Origin: Citrus sinensis
Lineage: Eukaryota; Streptophyta; Magnoliopsida; Sapindales; Rutaceae
Length of the DNA: 64,000 nucleotides
NCBI RefSeq assembly: GCF_022201045.2
Contig: NC_068562.1
Coordinates: 8,414,001-8,478,000, forward strand
Direction: 5' to 3'
In this document: positions 11,580 through 24,490 of the stretch, piece after piece
Numbering within the stretch: position 1 is the first letter of the stretch
Layout of the letters: every line of letters starts with the position of its first letter
Translations under genes and position numbers: made by a program
Notes under the pieces: model-generated
The model's input: the letters and a program-made list of their open reading frames with translations, nothing else
The model's database searches: none
What the model was told of the DNA's origin: nothing

Positions 11580-14424
11580 TATCCTGTAATATGAAATCTG
11601 AAGCCCATAGTTGTTGAAGCCTATCCGTGTTCCATAGAACCCTGTTATACCCAAACGAATATTAAAATCTAACATGGTTATGACCGATGATGAGCCTACG
11701 ACAAAGTTAAGCATTTACAACATTAAGTACATGCTTATAAGCTCCGCACTGATCTCCAAATTTCAAATTACCCACCTGTGATGAAAATTTTTAAAATGTT
11801 CTCAAAACTATTGTAATTTTTAACTTACCTTCATTTTTATTTTTAAAAAAATAAGAAAAAGGTGGCTAATATTGTTCTTGTGTTAATCCATGTTTGACTG
11901 CATTTTCTAATTGCATTGTATTGCTTTAAAAAGGTGGCTAATACAATGAAAAGTGTATTAAATAAATTTAATTTAAATAATAATATAAGATAGTAATAAA
12001 TCTAAATATTTGATAAATAAATGATAACACGTTATTTTACTTTCGTTACACAAAATCATTTTAATTATTTTACTTTAAATATGTAAAGAGTATTTTAATT
12101 TTATTTGTAAATTTAGAAATAAATCTAAATTAAGCAATTGTATTTGACATTAATAAATAAATATCAATTTATAATTTACTATTATATTTTTAATATATAC
12201 TATTAAATTATACTACATTATAATATGATTGTACTATATTATAATAAATAATATATAGAAATACACTATGTAATAATATAATATTATTAATATTATATCA
12301 TATTATTGTAAAATATTTTATTTTTAATAGTAGTATTAAATAATTTTTATATTATAAAAATTAATATACAAAATAATTGTTTAATATTAATTTCAAATAG
12401 TAATAATAAAATCCTAAAATATTAATAAATTAAAATAATTTTAATTTTGATATAAATAACATTATTTTATATAATACAGTCCATACTACCAAACATAGTA
12501 TTGCATTATAAATTCAGGCAATGCACTTTAATATAGTACATCATAATATAATACAATGCAATGCAATATAGTGTGCTAAATAGATCCTTAAATAGTAACA
12601 AAATAAAATGACAAAAATAGAATATGCACCTAATTAATATTTCTCCCAAGTGAGTAATTTAATATTCTCTCACTTTTTATAGTTTTTTTGACCAACCAAA
12701 AACTTTTTAATTTCTTTTTTTTTTAAAGGAGAAAGTCAATATTCTTTCAATGAAGATTTGTGAGCAGTGTCATTTTTCAAAACATATTCATATATGTTAG
12801 GGATAAATATCCTATATAAGCTCAGAATGAATTCCGAGTTAAATAATAATCTCTATATAAGAGTTGGGCATCCTGAAGTCCTGAATTAACTTTAAGTGAG
12901 TTAGCCGCACGTATAAATACAAAAGAGTTATTAAACCATATAGTTTAATAGTATAATAACATTACTATTAAACTATATGAGTTAATTTTTTTTCATACTT
13001 TAATAAAATTCTAAATTCTAAATTGAATATACACACACACTGCGAAGATTCTATATTTTAGAATTAAACCACCAGTCCACTCTCCAACTTCGTCAAAGAC
13101 CCAAAAGGAGAAAGTCCAACATCTATTAAGGTCCACTAAAACTCCAAATTTTCAAAGACAAGTGCCTTCGCTTCTTTTGATAAGAGCAGTATAAAGAGTA
13201 CGCGGGCATGTGATAGGAGCAACTTTTTCACCGGATGAGGAGTCCTTCTTAAACAGCCTCCTCTTATTCTTTCAATCTCAGTTATCCTTTATTACTTTTA
13301 CAGGATTTTTGTTAAGGAGCGGCGGCTGTATATGCACACTTAAAATTCACTTTCTACAAGTACAAACTATTTTACTCTATATACACCACCCATTGACTTA
13401 TTACTTCTTATGTTTCGTCTCATTATTCAAGTCGAGATTTTAAATAGTCCCATATGTGATATAACAATAAATTTCCGCACGAGTTATCTTGTAATGTGCC
13501 TATCACTTACACATTAATGTTACTATTTACCAATTCCTAATCTTCATCCGAGGGCTGTCATTTGTTAAAGGTTCTATAAACTGAAATTTTTAATTTCGGT
13601 ATCTGCTGCATATATTTTTTTTTAACTACTCATATGTATATTAAAATAAGAACCCTATTGATATTTCAGTAAGAATTTGTTGTGGTACAATCCAAATATC
13701 TACTCTCATAAATTTAGTAAAAATATCTACTCCACTCATCAAAATACGAAAAATAATATGTGGTAGCGTTTGTTTTTATAACCTAAAATCTGAATAGACC
13801 TGAATTAGTCTGAATTTTGAATAGAGCTAAATGTTTGAATTATAATGATACATACATACATGCATACATTCATATATATATTTGTTTGAATCACTTTAAA
13901 AAAATATTAACTTTGTTTTTTTAACTTAAAAATCTGAAAACTAATATTTTTACATTTGTGCATTTACAGATTATAAATGTTTAAACAAATAATAGACATT
14001 TCAAAGAACATAAATAAGATAACATTTTGTCATAACATCATCATGTACAGTTGAATGCAACATTTTATGTTCTAAATGAGTATATGTTAATCAATTTTAT
14101 TGTTGTTTACTTTTTTTTTATTTGAAAAATATTTATAAAAAATTAAAAAAAATAAATAACGCCAATTTGAAGAAAATAAAAAGATAAAATAATCATAGTC
14201 TTATAACTATATTATCATAAGTTGTAGAGATGATTGATAATGTTAATTATTAAATTTGATCTAGGTATAGATAGAAATAATTAATTAGATATTGATATTT
14301 TGAAGAATATATTTAAATGATGTTATCCAGATTTTTTCGATTAAACAAAAAACTAAAAAAAATAACTTAATAATTTAAGGAATTAATTGATTGAAAACTT
14401 TTATTAACTTTTTTTATTACATGA
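11580..14424. other. Intergenic, AT-rich, no gene seen
   Basis: Strongly AT-rich sequence, for example 11940-12560. Small ORFs such as 13210-13443 show no domain, no codon bias and no splice continuation. No RNA gene or larger repeat was recognised. Confidence 0.5.
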
Positions 14425-14700
14425 GATTATTGCTCAAGAGTACAACTCATATTATATGAGATTACAAATGATATTTACAAGTCAGACTGTTATTGTGACT
14501 AATTTACATCAATTCTTATGAAATACCGTTTAAATTTTACATTCCTCTAATATTTGAGGGACGTCTGCTCCACTCATATTTTGAACGAGAGAAAATTATC
14601 TTCACTTAGATTGAAGAAGGAAATTAAATCTCATTAGGCTAAAAGCCTAGTGACTTAAAAATTTTATTAACTTAAAAAAATACAATTAAGTCATTAACTC
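14425..14700. repeat. Dispersed repeat with the 'CTAATATTYGAGGGACGTC' block (copy)
   Basis: It shares ordered words with 18720-19060: 'attgctcaa...acaactcatatta', then 'ctctaatatttgagggacgtc', then a pair of short inverted words around 'ggctaaaagcc'. The central block is also the landmark of the tandem array at 1850-2740. There is no coding capacity; it is probably a non-autonomous element whose termini I could not define. Confidence 0.55.
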
Positions 14701-15739
14701 ACGAAAACAAACAAACACCCCCCCGTCTCCACTCAATTACAATTGAGAGAAGAGTGTTGGAATAAGTACTCGAACTGATACCTTGCCTCTTTGTGAGGGC
14801 GTGCTGCCGACATCTTACATAATATAATCTGAAGCGCTCAAGCACATATGCATCTCAAGAAACTCATGAAGCATATGCCGTTTGGTAGGGTTAATCTAGA
14901 CCACTCGCTCGATCTCGTACCCCATGTACGTCCAACAAGGCAACAACCAGTCATCACAACAAATTTTGTGGACCCCCTATATATTCCGCGACATTCACAC
15001 GTCCATGTCTCATATCTGTACACAGCAAACCACTAGATATTTTTTGTCCACCGAACTGTCCTGCCACATAAAAAAATTATATAAACGGAGTTTGGTTTCT
15101 TTCAATAAATAAATAATATATAAATGGTGGAGAAGGCTTAGTACGTACCACCTACCCCCAAATCGAAAGCCATACCATATATGTACGTCTACTTCCCGCC
15201 ACTTTTATATTTTTTTGCTTTTGTTGTCGACTAGCAACTTGAGATTTTTTGTCATAAAAATTATTCATGATGGCGACGTGTCACGTTTTGGGTCGTTGAG
15301 TTGGGGCTTTCTGCTTTTATGAATTTGATAATTTGTCACTGTAGGAAGAAATTAGTTGGGTAGGCGGAGGTTTTAATTCGCCAACAAATTTTACACATTC
15401 AATTCTTATCACATAGGATCATGGGCGGTCGTTCGTTATCGTTTCAATGGTCTGCACGAACTTATCATTTCTTCGTTTCTATCCTTTTATCAAAAGTCAA
15501 GTTGACTTATCATGTATTGGAAACTTATCGTCTTAATTCATATAGATTAAAGAAGTTCCTAAAAGGACTTTTAGCCCTTCTGCGAAGCTTCCTCCCCGCG
15601 AATCAGTTTTTTTTTTTTTTTTTCGGTATAGATAATTATATCTATGTAAATGTAGATGTTAAGTAAAATCTAAAATTCTAAACCAATGATAGACTTGTTC
15701 AACTCTATCTAATCTAGATTATATGGGGAAACATGTGGA
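14701..15739. other. Intergenic, no gene seen
   Basis: Mixed-composition sequence. Overlapping short ORFs on both strands at 14838-15112 have no recognisable domain and are probably chance. A poly-T run lies at about 15607-15623. Confidence 0.45.
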
Positions 15740-15850
15740 GTAACTGTGGTACCATGCCACAGTAGCATCCAGCCGTTGGATGTCAGTGAACCCCACCAAT
15801 CTAAGTGCATCCAACGGCTGAATGCAATTGTGGCACGGTACCACAGTTAC
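15740..15850. repeat. Foldback (inverted-repeat) MITE of about 111 bp
   Basis: The left arm (15740-15761, GTAACTGTGGTACCATGCC...) is matched by its complement at 15828-15850. Inside, GCCGTTGGAT and ATCCAACGGC form a second inverted pair, so the whole segment can fold into one long hairpin around the central 'tgaaccccacc'. No coding capacity. The target duplication is unclear. Confidence 0.75.
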
Positions 15851-16608
15851 ACCATAGTCTAATTCATATTATGTATATATATGTATATATTTTAATCTAA
15901 GTCTTTAAGGCTTCCAATTTAGAAAATTACATGCTCTTTTCAGGCTCTATGTCTTGACTATAAATTGGTATTATAATTAAAAATAAATTATAAATAAAGA
16001 TTTGCTTAAACAGAAAGCATAATCTCCCATGATCTAAGAAATTTTTATCTAATGAAAACTGGAAAAGAAAAGATTTCGTATGAATTACCGTCCTTTAATT
16101 GTAATCAATATATATATATATTTATATATTTCAAGTACATGTTGTGAATGGTGGTTTTTCACTCTATTGGCTGTTGAAACATATAGAAGCCTATGGGCTA
16201 ACTTAATGTAAAAGCTAATTCAAGAGTTTAGGTTGTCCAAGTTTTATCTACTTATAGTCAATTTGATAATATTGTAATTTTTAAAATTATTACTATTAGT
16301 TATACTGTAGAAATACATAGGTATCAAGAGAATCAATCAAACTTGGAGAGAATCAGTTAAACGTTTAATAAATTTTATTTTTAAAAGTATTGTGAATTTT
16401 AAAAATAATAATATATATTTAGTAAAACTCAGTTTTAAAATTCTATAAAAATACAAATGACTTAAATAGACCTAAATCTATCAAATTTATTTACACACGC
16501 ATTTATAAATATGCGTATATAATAATATTTTATGCGTAAATATAATAATTGATAACTAAAATAAATATTTTTTTTATTATCTCAATTTAATTGGTAGTAG
16601 TAGTAGTA

Positions 16609-16673
<65 letters not shown>

Positions 16674-17620
16674 TTTTTCTTTAACGTAATGATTTGATTT
16701 TGAATAAGGATAATTTTAATTTTTTATAATATGTATTAGGATAAATATGAGATTGTATTAAGTATGAAACTGATTTTCAAAATAGATTTTCAAAAGCAGA
16801 GGTCTTCAAAATGCTATAAGATGAAGTGATTTAAAAAAAAAATTATGAAACGTTAAAATTAATTTTTAACTTTTCACAATCACTTTTAAGTTTCTCAAAA
16901 GCAATCTCAAACAAAGCCCTTAATATAAAATTCATCTTTATTTAATGTGGAATATTATACCTAAGTCACGTGTAGGCAATCTTTTTTATTATTTCTTAGC
17001 ACGTGGTAATGAAATGTAAAACTACTCATGTATAAAAGGTAATGTGCATTTGTTCGTACATGAATCTCAATTTGGTATTTTGAAGTAACTCATAATCCTA
17101 ACTCAAACTCAGAAAGTTAACATAAAAGCTGAAGGTTGCATAAATTTTATATATTTAATTTAAAATTCATACCCAATTAATCTGAGAAATTATCTCAAAC
17201 AGAATAGATGCTCTTGATATTGTTTCGAATTATTGAGTTGTTGTAAAGAGATTTACTGAATTGTTAGCTTTGTCTTCAAGGTCTCAATTATTATTTTTTA
17301 ATATATTAATATATTACAATTAAAATTTTATTGACGGTCTCAATCATTTTGGCAAAAGGGTTTTTCCAATAAAAATCTCTGATATTTTTAGCCTTTATTT
17401 CGTTCACCTATTGAAATAGAAAAAAGTAGTGTAGAGTTCATTTCCTTGTTCATGAAAAGTCGCTACGTGTAGAGCGCTCCTCCTCATGATAGAAAACAAA
17501 TATTCATTATTTTTCTACATGGCCATAAACTCATAATAATTTTATGTACTATGAGGTACATGAAAGTGTTCCCCCCTGCACGGCCAAAAAATTATGAGCT
17601 GTAAACCCCTTCAACTTCAA
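15851..17620. other. Intergenic with trinucleotide microsatellite
   Basis: AT-rich spacer. The run (TAG)5 followed by about 24 units of TAA fills roughly 16593-16672, the longest perfect microsatellite in the window. No gene was seen. Confidence 0.6.
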
Positions 17621-17717
17621 GGCCGCAAGGCCCACAACAGTCACGCCTTCCCCTTAAGACGACGACAACGAAACCCCCCTTATCAGAGTTCTGTGACACG
17701 AATGTCACTGTTACCAT

Positions 17718-18022
17718 ACGTGTCAAAATAATAACGTGTCCATCAGTCCACGGAAGAAACCAACTCCATAACTAGCGTGGGCCGTCCGATGAACGGATCC
17801 ACCGCTTGTCAACGTGGCAGCGGTGATACCGAGACAGGAAATTAGCGACTGCCGTATGAGAACAAAATTGCCAGATAACAATGTACAGAAAAACGATGCG
17901 CATTGACTCGATGCCACGTCAGTAGGTCCCGCAATTGGGGTCGCGGGGACTGTTTGAATTGCGGTTTCCAACTGGCATCTGACTCGAATCCATGACATCA
18001 GTCAAGAACTCTATCACAACGT
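17718..18022. promoter_or_regulatory. Cluster of five ACGT-core motifs in a GC-richer island
   Basis: ACGT cores occur at 17718, 17734, 17812, 17916 and 18019, in contexts such as ACGTGTC, AACGTGGCA and GCCACGTCA that resemble G-box or ABRE sites bound by plant bZIP factors. The block 17620-18030 is much richer in G+C than its surroundings. It lies about 1.8 kb upstream of MIOX, so a link to that gene is only possible. It may instead be a remnant of something else. Confidence 0.3.
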
Positions 18023-18719
18023 GGACCCCACAATATAATAAATGTGAAACATTTTCTTCGTTTTATTTTTGTTTTCTTTCAAATGATCACCTACCACATT
18101 TCTTTTAGTGGTAGATTAATGACGACTTAATTTCCTCTTTAAATTGGGACCTTTTATTTCCACTTTAAAGATTTTACGAATTAAATATCAAATGGTATAT
18201 AGGCGCAACCTCAAGTCGAAGTATAATTTGCACGTTTTGTAAATACAAAGTCAGCGTAGAGAGCGAATTTAGTTTTGTTTCTTAAAAATAAATATAACAG
18301 TATAAATTTATAGATATTTACAAAAAGAAAAAATCAATTGATTCTTTTGGATCAATTTTGTGATGCCGAATCACAATTGTAAAAAAATAAAATGAATGAA
18401 AAGCCCCGTCAATCCAAGAGTCAAAGCTATAAGTTTTTTCACCCTGTCTATGGGAAAAAAAAAAAAATCAGTTGAATCTTTTGGATCAATTTTGTGATAG
18501 CACTATTCAAATATTCAAGCTTAAATTAAGTCAACTTTACTTTCAAATACTAGATAATAAAAGAAACTCGAACCACCTTCTAGCATTTGGGTTCAAGTTC
18601 CATTATATAAAAAAAAATTATAAAAACCACATGAATATGACTCAGAAGAAAATAATATAATAATAATATTACAGATACAAATAATTGTAAGCTAGGAGAT
18701 GAAATGATTAGTTTTTTTT

Positions 18720-19060
18720 TTATGTCATGAGACTATTGCTCAAATTACAACTCATATTACATGAGAGTATAACTGATATGTACAATCATATATATATACT
18801 GAGTCCTGTTAACATTAATGCTGATATGGCACCGCTCAGATTTTTAAGCCTCTCAAATATTCGAGGGACGTCAAACTCCCACCGTGGGAGAAATACTGTC
18901 TTCACTCAAGCTCTGGGCTCTAAGGAAGAACTTTTTAAATTAAACCCCTACAATGCGTCCGCGAAATTTCGAACCCCCTCCCGCGAAGTTTCGAACCCCC
19001 TCCCTCACATTTGTGAAGGAGTGTCTCTAGCTACCTGGGCTTAGCCCAAGTGATTGATGA
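18720..19060. repeat. Dispersed repeat with the 'CTAATATTYGAGGGACGTC' block (second dispersed copy)
   Basis: Same ordered words as the 14425-14700 copy ('gactattgctcaa', 'caactcatattacatgaga', 'tcgagggacgtc'). It adds a tail with a local duplication of 'gcgaarttycgaaccccctcc' type sequence at 18960-19000 and ends with 'gggcttagccc'. An ORF at 18727-19044 spans it but has no domain. Probably a non-autonomous transposable element of unknown class. Confidence 0.55.
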
Positions 19061-19660
19061 AATGATTAGTTGAAAAGAAAAAGAAGTTAACAAAATTATC
19101 ATGTGGACCTATGATTTTTTTTTATTATGCTAATATCTTCGTGATATTTAAATCGAAGAATCTGATTCGATGGCCGCATAACATATGGCATTATAGTATT
19201 AAGTAAAAAATTATTACTTTTTTTAATTAACATTATAAATCCATGTAGTTTTATAGTTACTTTTATTATTATTATGTCAATATTTAGACTGTTATTTTGC
19301 CCTTTTCATATATTTTACGCTTTATTGTCAACTCAATCCGTACAATTTTTGTGACACTATCATAATTGAAAATAAAATTTCTAAAAGTAGCTTTTTTTTT
19401 TCAGAGTCGTGTAGTTGCGACTGGCATGGCATTCGTCTTCCTTAAATATCCTTGGTTTTTATTATATTTTGTGTGATAAAATAATACAAGTAAAGATAAA
19501 TATGGAAGTATCAATCAAAGAGTGAATGAATATAAATCATAAATATTAGTTAAAAGATTTTATAATTGTGGATATGGTAAAATACAACAAAGAAAGTTTG
19601 TAGATTTTCATGGAAGGACTTGGGACCAAAGAATTCTCAGAGAAGGACTCTCCGGCCACT

Positions 19661-19668
19661 TATAAATA
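19661..19668 (+). promoter_or_regulatory. TATA box of MIOX
   Basis: TATAAATA lies 121 bp upstream of the MIOX start codon. It predicts transcription beginning near 19695 and a 5' leader of roughly 95 nt. Confidence 0.6.
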
Positions 19669-19788
19669 CCCTGCGTTTTCCAAACCAAAAATGCAACCCC
19701 ACACAAATTCTATTTCACTAAATTTCTTGCATTTTGGTTTTTGCTTCTCTTTCTTTGAGACTGTGAGCTTTTGGTACTTTGATTCAGG

Positions 19789-22700
19789 ATGACTATCCTC
19801 ATTGATCAGCCTCACTTTGGTAATAATTTATTAATTTTATTCAATTACTTAGCTTATTTTTTCTTCAATAATTGCTCATAATTACTCACCAAGTTTTTTT
19901 TGTTCCCTTTTTCATTAATGTTTGATCAATTGTACTCAGATTTTGAAGTTTCATCGTGGTTTCCCAGTTTGCTTTTCTCACAAATCTTGAATGAATTTCA
20001 AAAAAAAAAAAAAAAGTTGCATTGATTTAGTTCTAACTTTTATGCACTATTATTTTTTTTATTTTTTTTTTTGACTCTGTTGTCTAATTAATCTTTCCTT
20101 ATAAACCAAACTAGGGTTTCTGGGTTATATTTTTTTTTTTCTATAACTTGTTGTTTTAATTTAATTCCATTTATACACTTTATGGGCTGTTTTTTTGTTT
20201 AATATTTTCAATTTTCTCACCAACTCATTCGCTTACAAAAACTGTATCAAGAAAAGATATTTTTTTTCCCCCGATAGTTAACATTAAGTGATTTATTTAT
20301 TTATTATTACTGTATTTTTTTTTTTTTGGGTTTAAATCAGGAGTTGAGGTACAGGAAAAGAAGGTCCCTATTGATGAGAAAGAACTGTCGTTAGACGGTG
20401 GATTTCTGGTGCCACAGACCAACTCATTTGGCCACACCTTTAGGTAGCTCTTTGCTATATGATTAATCCTGCTGTTTAATATCCAAAATTTGCTCAATTA
20501 CATAATATAATTTAGACTTGTTCCTGTATTATTTCCACCTGGCTAGACTAAATGTAAATACAATTAATGTAAAGAGCAAAATGAAGCGATATTGAATCTG
20601 GAAAAAAGTTTATCATGGTTAAAGCTCCATATCCCTTGACCTGGACAAGCTTTCTATGTACCCCTTAATTAACTTTCAATTTGATGCCAAACACATGTTG
20701 GAATTTCAATTGGATCGTTTCGGACTTGATGTTCATGGCCCACGGGTTTTGTCCTACTCCATGATATATACGGCATATATATTATGCTGTCAAGTCATAG
20801 TTCAGCAAGAAGTTTTCTAATTAAATTTTTTGTTGGGTGGATAAATTATTGTCTTCCAAATACGGACTTTTATTTATTTATTTTCCTCAGCAATTGCTAA
20901 CATTTTGTCACACTTTTACCAGTAGTCATGTTATAATCGATAATTTTACATTAGTCATCCATCATTTCAAAGAGAAAAATATCTATCAATCTAAACATCA
21001 GATGTCTTGACAGAGAACTGTTAATCGATTCGTGACTTTTTAATTAAGTGAAATTAAGTTGATGCCTCCAAATATTTAAAAATAATAATTGTGCAGAAAT
21101 GTTAATCATGACATAATTCTAGGATGAATTATAACAAAAAATTGGCGTAGCTTGTAAATTTTAGTACTAAAAAAATTTTAATTGGACTAATTTTTATTTT
21201 TTATGTAAATTTTATGTTTTACCCCTCATATTCATAATTATTATAACACAGCCTCCGTAATTTAATATTTTTTAATTATAGGTCCCATCGAACCAAAATC
21301 TTGTCTCTGCCGTTCCCTTTTCATGATCGACCTCTAATTTTTCTAAATTTTAATCTATGCTGAATTTTGTAGTTATGATTGATCTAACATTCATGTGTGT
21401 TCCATGAACAGGGATTATGATGCTGAAGGTGAAAGGCAAGAAGGAGTGGAGAATTTCTACAGAATCAATCACATTAATCAGACATATGACTTTGTAAGCA
21501 GTCCATTTCTCAGTCGCATAGTACATTAAACCAAAAAATTAATCCGAACATTGTCTAATTTTAGCAAGTAATTTTCATTTGAACTGCAGGTGAAGAAGAT
21601 GAGGGAGGAGTATGGCAAATTAAACAGAGTGGAAATGAGCATTTGGGAATGCTGTGAACTTCTGAATGATGTGGTGGATGAGAGCGATCCAGACCTGGAT
21701 GAACCTCAAATTGAGCACCTGCTGCAGACTGCCGAAGCTATCAGAAAGGACTATCCTGATGAAGATTGGCTTCACTTGACTGGCCTTATCCATGGTACTT
21801 TTTTTCCCTAACATTTTTCTCTTAAATTATGGCACGATCATGCTTCATGCTTGCATTGTTAGATTGTGCAACTGTTACCAAGAAAGTGCAAGTAGGGTAT
21901 GATTTAGATTGAGGTGCTTTTTTTCTTTCAATCTGTGTAAATAGATGGATGATTGATAAACATTAGCGGTCGAGTAAAAGTGGGCATTTAAGCTTGTTGT
22001 GCTTTAAAATCAAGCCCGAGCAACACTTAAACAAATATGTCTACAGTAGCATAGGCTAAAATGTATAAAGATAACTCTTCAGTTTCTGATCGTTGGTTAA
22101 CTTGGTTGTTTCATGGGTTGTAGATCTTGGCAAGGTGCTAAATCTTCCTAGCTTTGGAGGGCTTCCTCAATGGGCGGTAGTTGGTGAGTTGCATCCCCCC
22201 CCAAAAAAAATGATATTTAGAGAAAAATACTCTTGTTATTACCATTCAAACGACTGATCACATTTGTCTTCACAGGTGACACTTTCCCGGTTGGCTGTGC
22301 TTTCGATGAATCCATCGTTCACCACAAGGTCCTTTTTGTTCAAATTTTAAAAACATAAGAGATATATTAATAAGTTTTTGCCATGAGCAAATTTTGACTC
22401 TTATTGCTCTGTTGGTGCAGTATTTTAAAGAAAATCCAGACTACTCCAACCCTGCTTTCAACACTGAATATGGAGTTTACTCAGAAGGATGCGGATTGGA
22501 CAATGTAATGATGTCGTGGGGGCACGATGACTACATGTACTTGGTAAAAAATTTACAAGCCTTTATCAAATCATACTTTTCGATTTTGTTGAATCTAGAT
22601 TGATCGCAATTAACTCTAGAACGTCAAATTAGGTGGCCAATGAGAACAAAACAACTCTGCCTTCAGCAGCTCTTTTCATCATTAGATACCACTCATTCCA

Positions 22701-23196
22701 TGGTAAGTAGAAAACACTTTTTTTTATTTTGACAAGTAGTACTTGTGAATTTGTTTGTTGTTTAGATAAAAGTTTCGCTAATGGAAGTAATTTTCATGTT
22801 GCAGCGCTGCACAAATCAGAAGCATACAAAAACTTAATGAACGAGGAGGATGTAGAAAATCTGAAGTGGCTTCAAATATTCAGGTAAGCCCTTTAAGTTC
22901 TTTTAGCAAGTCCAAGTACACGGTGTGGATATGCTTAACGTTCTTGCTATTTTTAAATTAATTCCAATTAGTTAACTCCTCGTTCTTGTTTGGCCAGCAA
23001 ATATGACCTTTACAGCAAGAGCAAAGTCCGGATAGACGTGGAAAAGGTCAAGCCTTACTATCTCTCCCTCATTGAAAAGGTGAGTGCCAATAAATTTTTA
23101 TTTGATTAGCTCACTTGCATCTACAAATATTTATGTGTTCTTAACTCAAGACAACTCTCTTGTTGCAGTATTTCCCGGCGAAGCTAAAATGGTGAG
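19789..23196 (+). CDS. MIOX: myo-Inositol oxygenase
   Basis: Cytosolic non-haem di-iron enzyme that oxidises myo-inositol to D-glucuronate, feeding UDP-glucuronate and cell-wall precursor synthesis. Eleven exons: 19789-19819, 20341-20443, 21412-21493, 21590-21794, 22124-22183, 22276-22328, 22421-22543, 22633-22702, 22805-22883, 22998-23079, 23170-23196; 915 nt, 304 aa, normal for plants. The metal-ligand motifs are all present: [20 protein letters not shown] (the HD pair), [17 protein letters not shown] and [10 protein letters not shown]. The protein starts [11 protein letters not shown] and ends YFPAKLKW. An AATAAA signal lies at 23420-23425. Exon 8 onward was later copied in the tandem duplication; this copy remains intact. 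Confidence 0.96.
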
Positions 23197-23742
23197 ACTC
23201 AAGAGTTTTCTGAAACTGGCGATGGCTCAATATGGGTACTGGTGTGGTCAGCAGACAGAGAAGTTAGCTAATGAATATGATGATGAATTAGTTTTTGAGA
23301 GGTCATCATAGTTGCTTTGTTAAATAGCTAATCTATCTAGTTTGAAGTTCTTGTACGAAAAAATAATAATGTTGCATTTTATGGTTTGTGTGAGATGCAT
23401 TTGGTATCTGTTTGTTTCTAATAAAAGAGTTCTATTTGGCAGTCTCTTGCAAGTTCTTTATCGCTAATGCCAAGTCTAGACTTTTCAGAAATATCTGTTA
23501 AAATTAATTTTTATTTCGTTCTACAATTCAATAGACAAACGACATACCTTATTTAGAATTGTAAATGTCAGTCTACATGACATTGGTCCACTTTTTGGTT
23601 AGACCTTTGCCGCACATGTTGGCTTGCGCCTTCAGCTATTCAAACCTCAAATAAAAAGAATAACCGTTATTAATTTTAATCAATCTAAATGAAAGTCTTA
23701 TATGTGTGTGTATACATACATATTGACCACATATATATATAT

Positions 23743-23938
23743 AGGGAACTGTTCCAATCCCAGACTCCTGGATTGGAACAGTTTCCGGGACAAAACCTAG
23801 TGGCCTTTGAATTTCAATGTGCAGCCAAAAAAAAAAAAAAAAGAAGACACCAACGGCCGTTGGATTGAAATCCAACGGCCCCTGGTGGATTCCCAGACAA
23901 TGATCCAATATGGGACTCCCAGATTGGATCGCTATCCT

Positions 23939-23972
<34 letters not shown>

Positions 23973-24097
23973 GGGTTGGCCTACCTTACGTTTAACGTAA
24001 GGTACAACCCCCTCACACAGCTGAGAAACGAATGCCAATGAGATCCAGATGTGTGAGGGGACTGTACCTTACGTTTAACGTAAGGTAGCAGCTCCCT
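23743..24097. mobile_element. MITE with AGGGARCTG termini and two internal perfect palindromes
   Basis: The ends are AGGGAACTG (23743-23751) and its near-complement CAGCTCCCT (24089-24097), embedded in an AT dinucleotide run. The equivalent position of unit B (about 27868-27885) has no such insert, which is an empty-site proof of mobility. Inside are two copies of a perfect 23-bp palindrome (23982-24004 and 24065-24087), hairpins around GTTCCAATC...GATTGGAAC and CCAACGGCC, and an inverted pair CCCCTCACACA/TGTGTGAGGGG. Confidence 0.75.
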
Positions 24098-24283
24098 ATA
24101 TATATAGACACACACACACACATGGTCAATAAACCATCCTTTAACTAAATTAAAAAAATTTGTGCTGGCTCATTATCTTACTTGATCAAAGTTTACTTGC
24201 TCACCTACTTCCTGATAATATATACAGGATATATTAGTTTATTTGGAGGCATTATTCCGCTCCAAATGCTGTTCGGGGACCAA

Positions 24284-24490
24284 GGGCGAATCCGGCAAAT
24301 TAATTCATAGGGGACAACATTATAATAAAAATAAAAATTCATAAAATTGGTTTTAATATCAAATTTTATTTATAAAATTACCTCCACTCAAAAATAATTT
24401 TTCCAAAAATTGGTGGAAAATTAAAAGGAAATTTATATTTGAGTGGGATCAACTGCCCCCACGCTCTTGAATTTAAATCCGCCTCTGCGT
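24284..24490. mobile_element. hAT-like relic (unit A copy)
   Basis: The left end AGGGCGAATCCGGCAAATT and right end AAATCCGCCTCTG are inverted relatives typical of hAT termini. The same relic sits at the matching place in unit B (about 29208-29390), so it predates the duplication. No coding. Confidence 0.5.

Noticed and set aside
14838..15112. Overlapping 61-62 aa ORFs on both strands
   Set aside because: No domain, no codon signal, no splice continuation; likely chance in a less AT-rich patch.
17723..17998. 91-aa minus-strand ORF
   Set aside because: It lies in the GC-richer island where stops are rarer; no domain or homology recognised.
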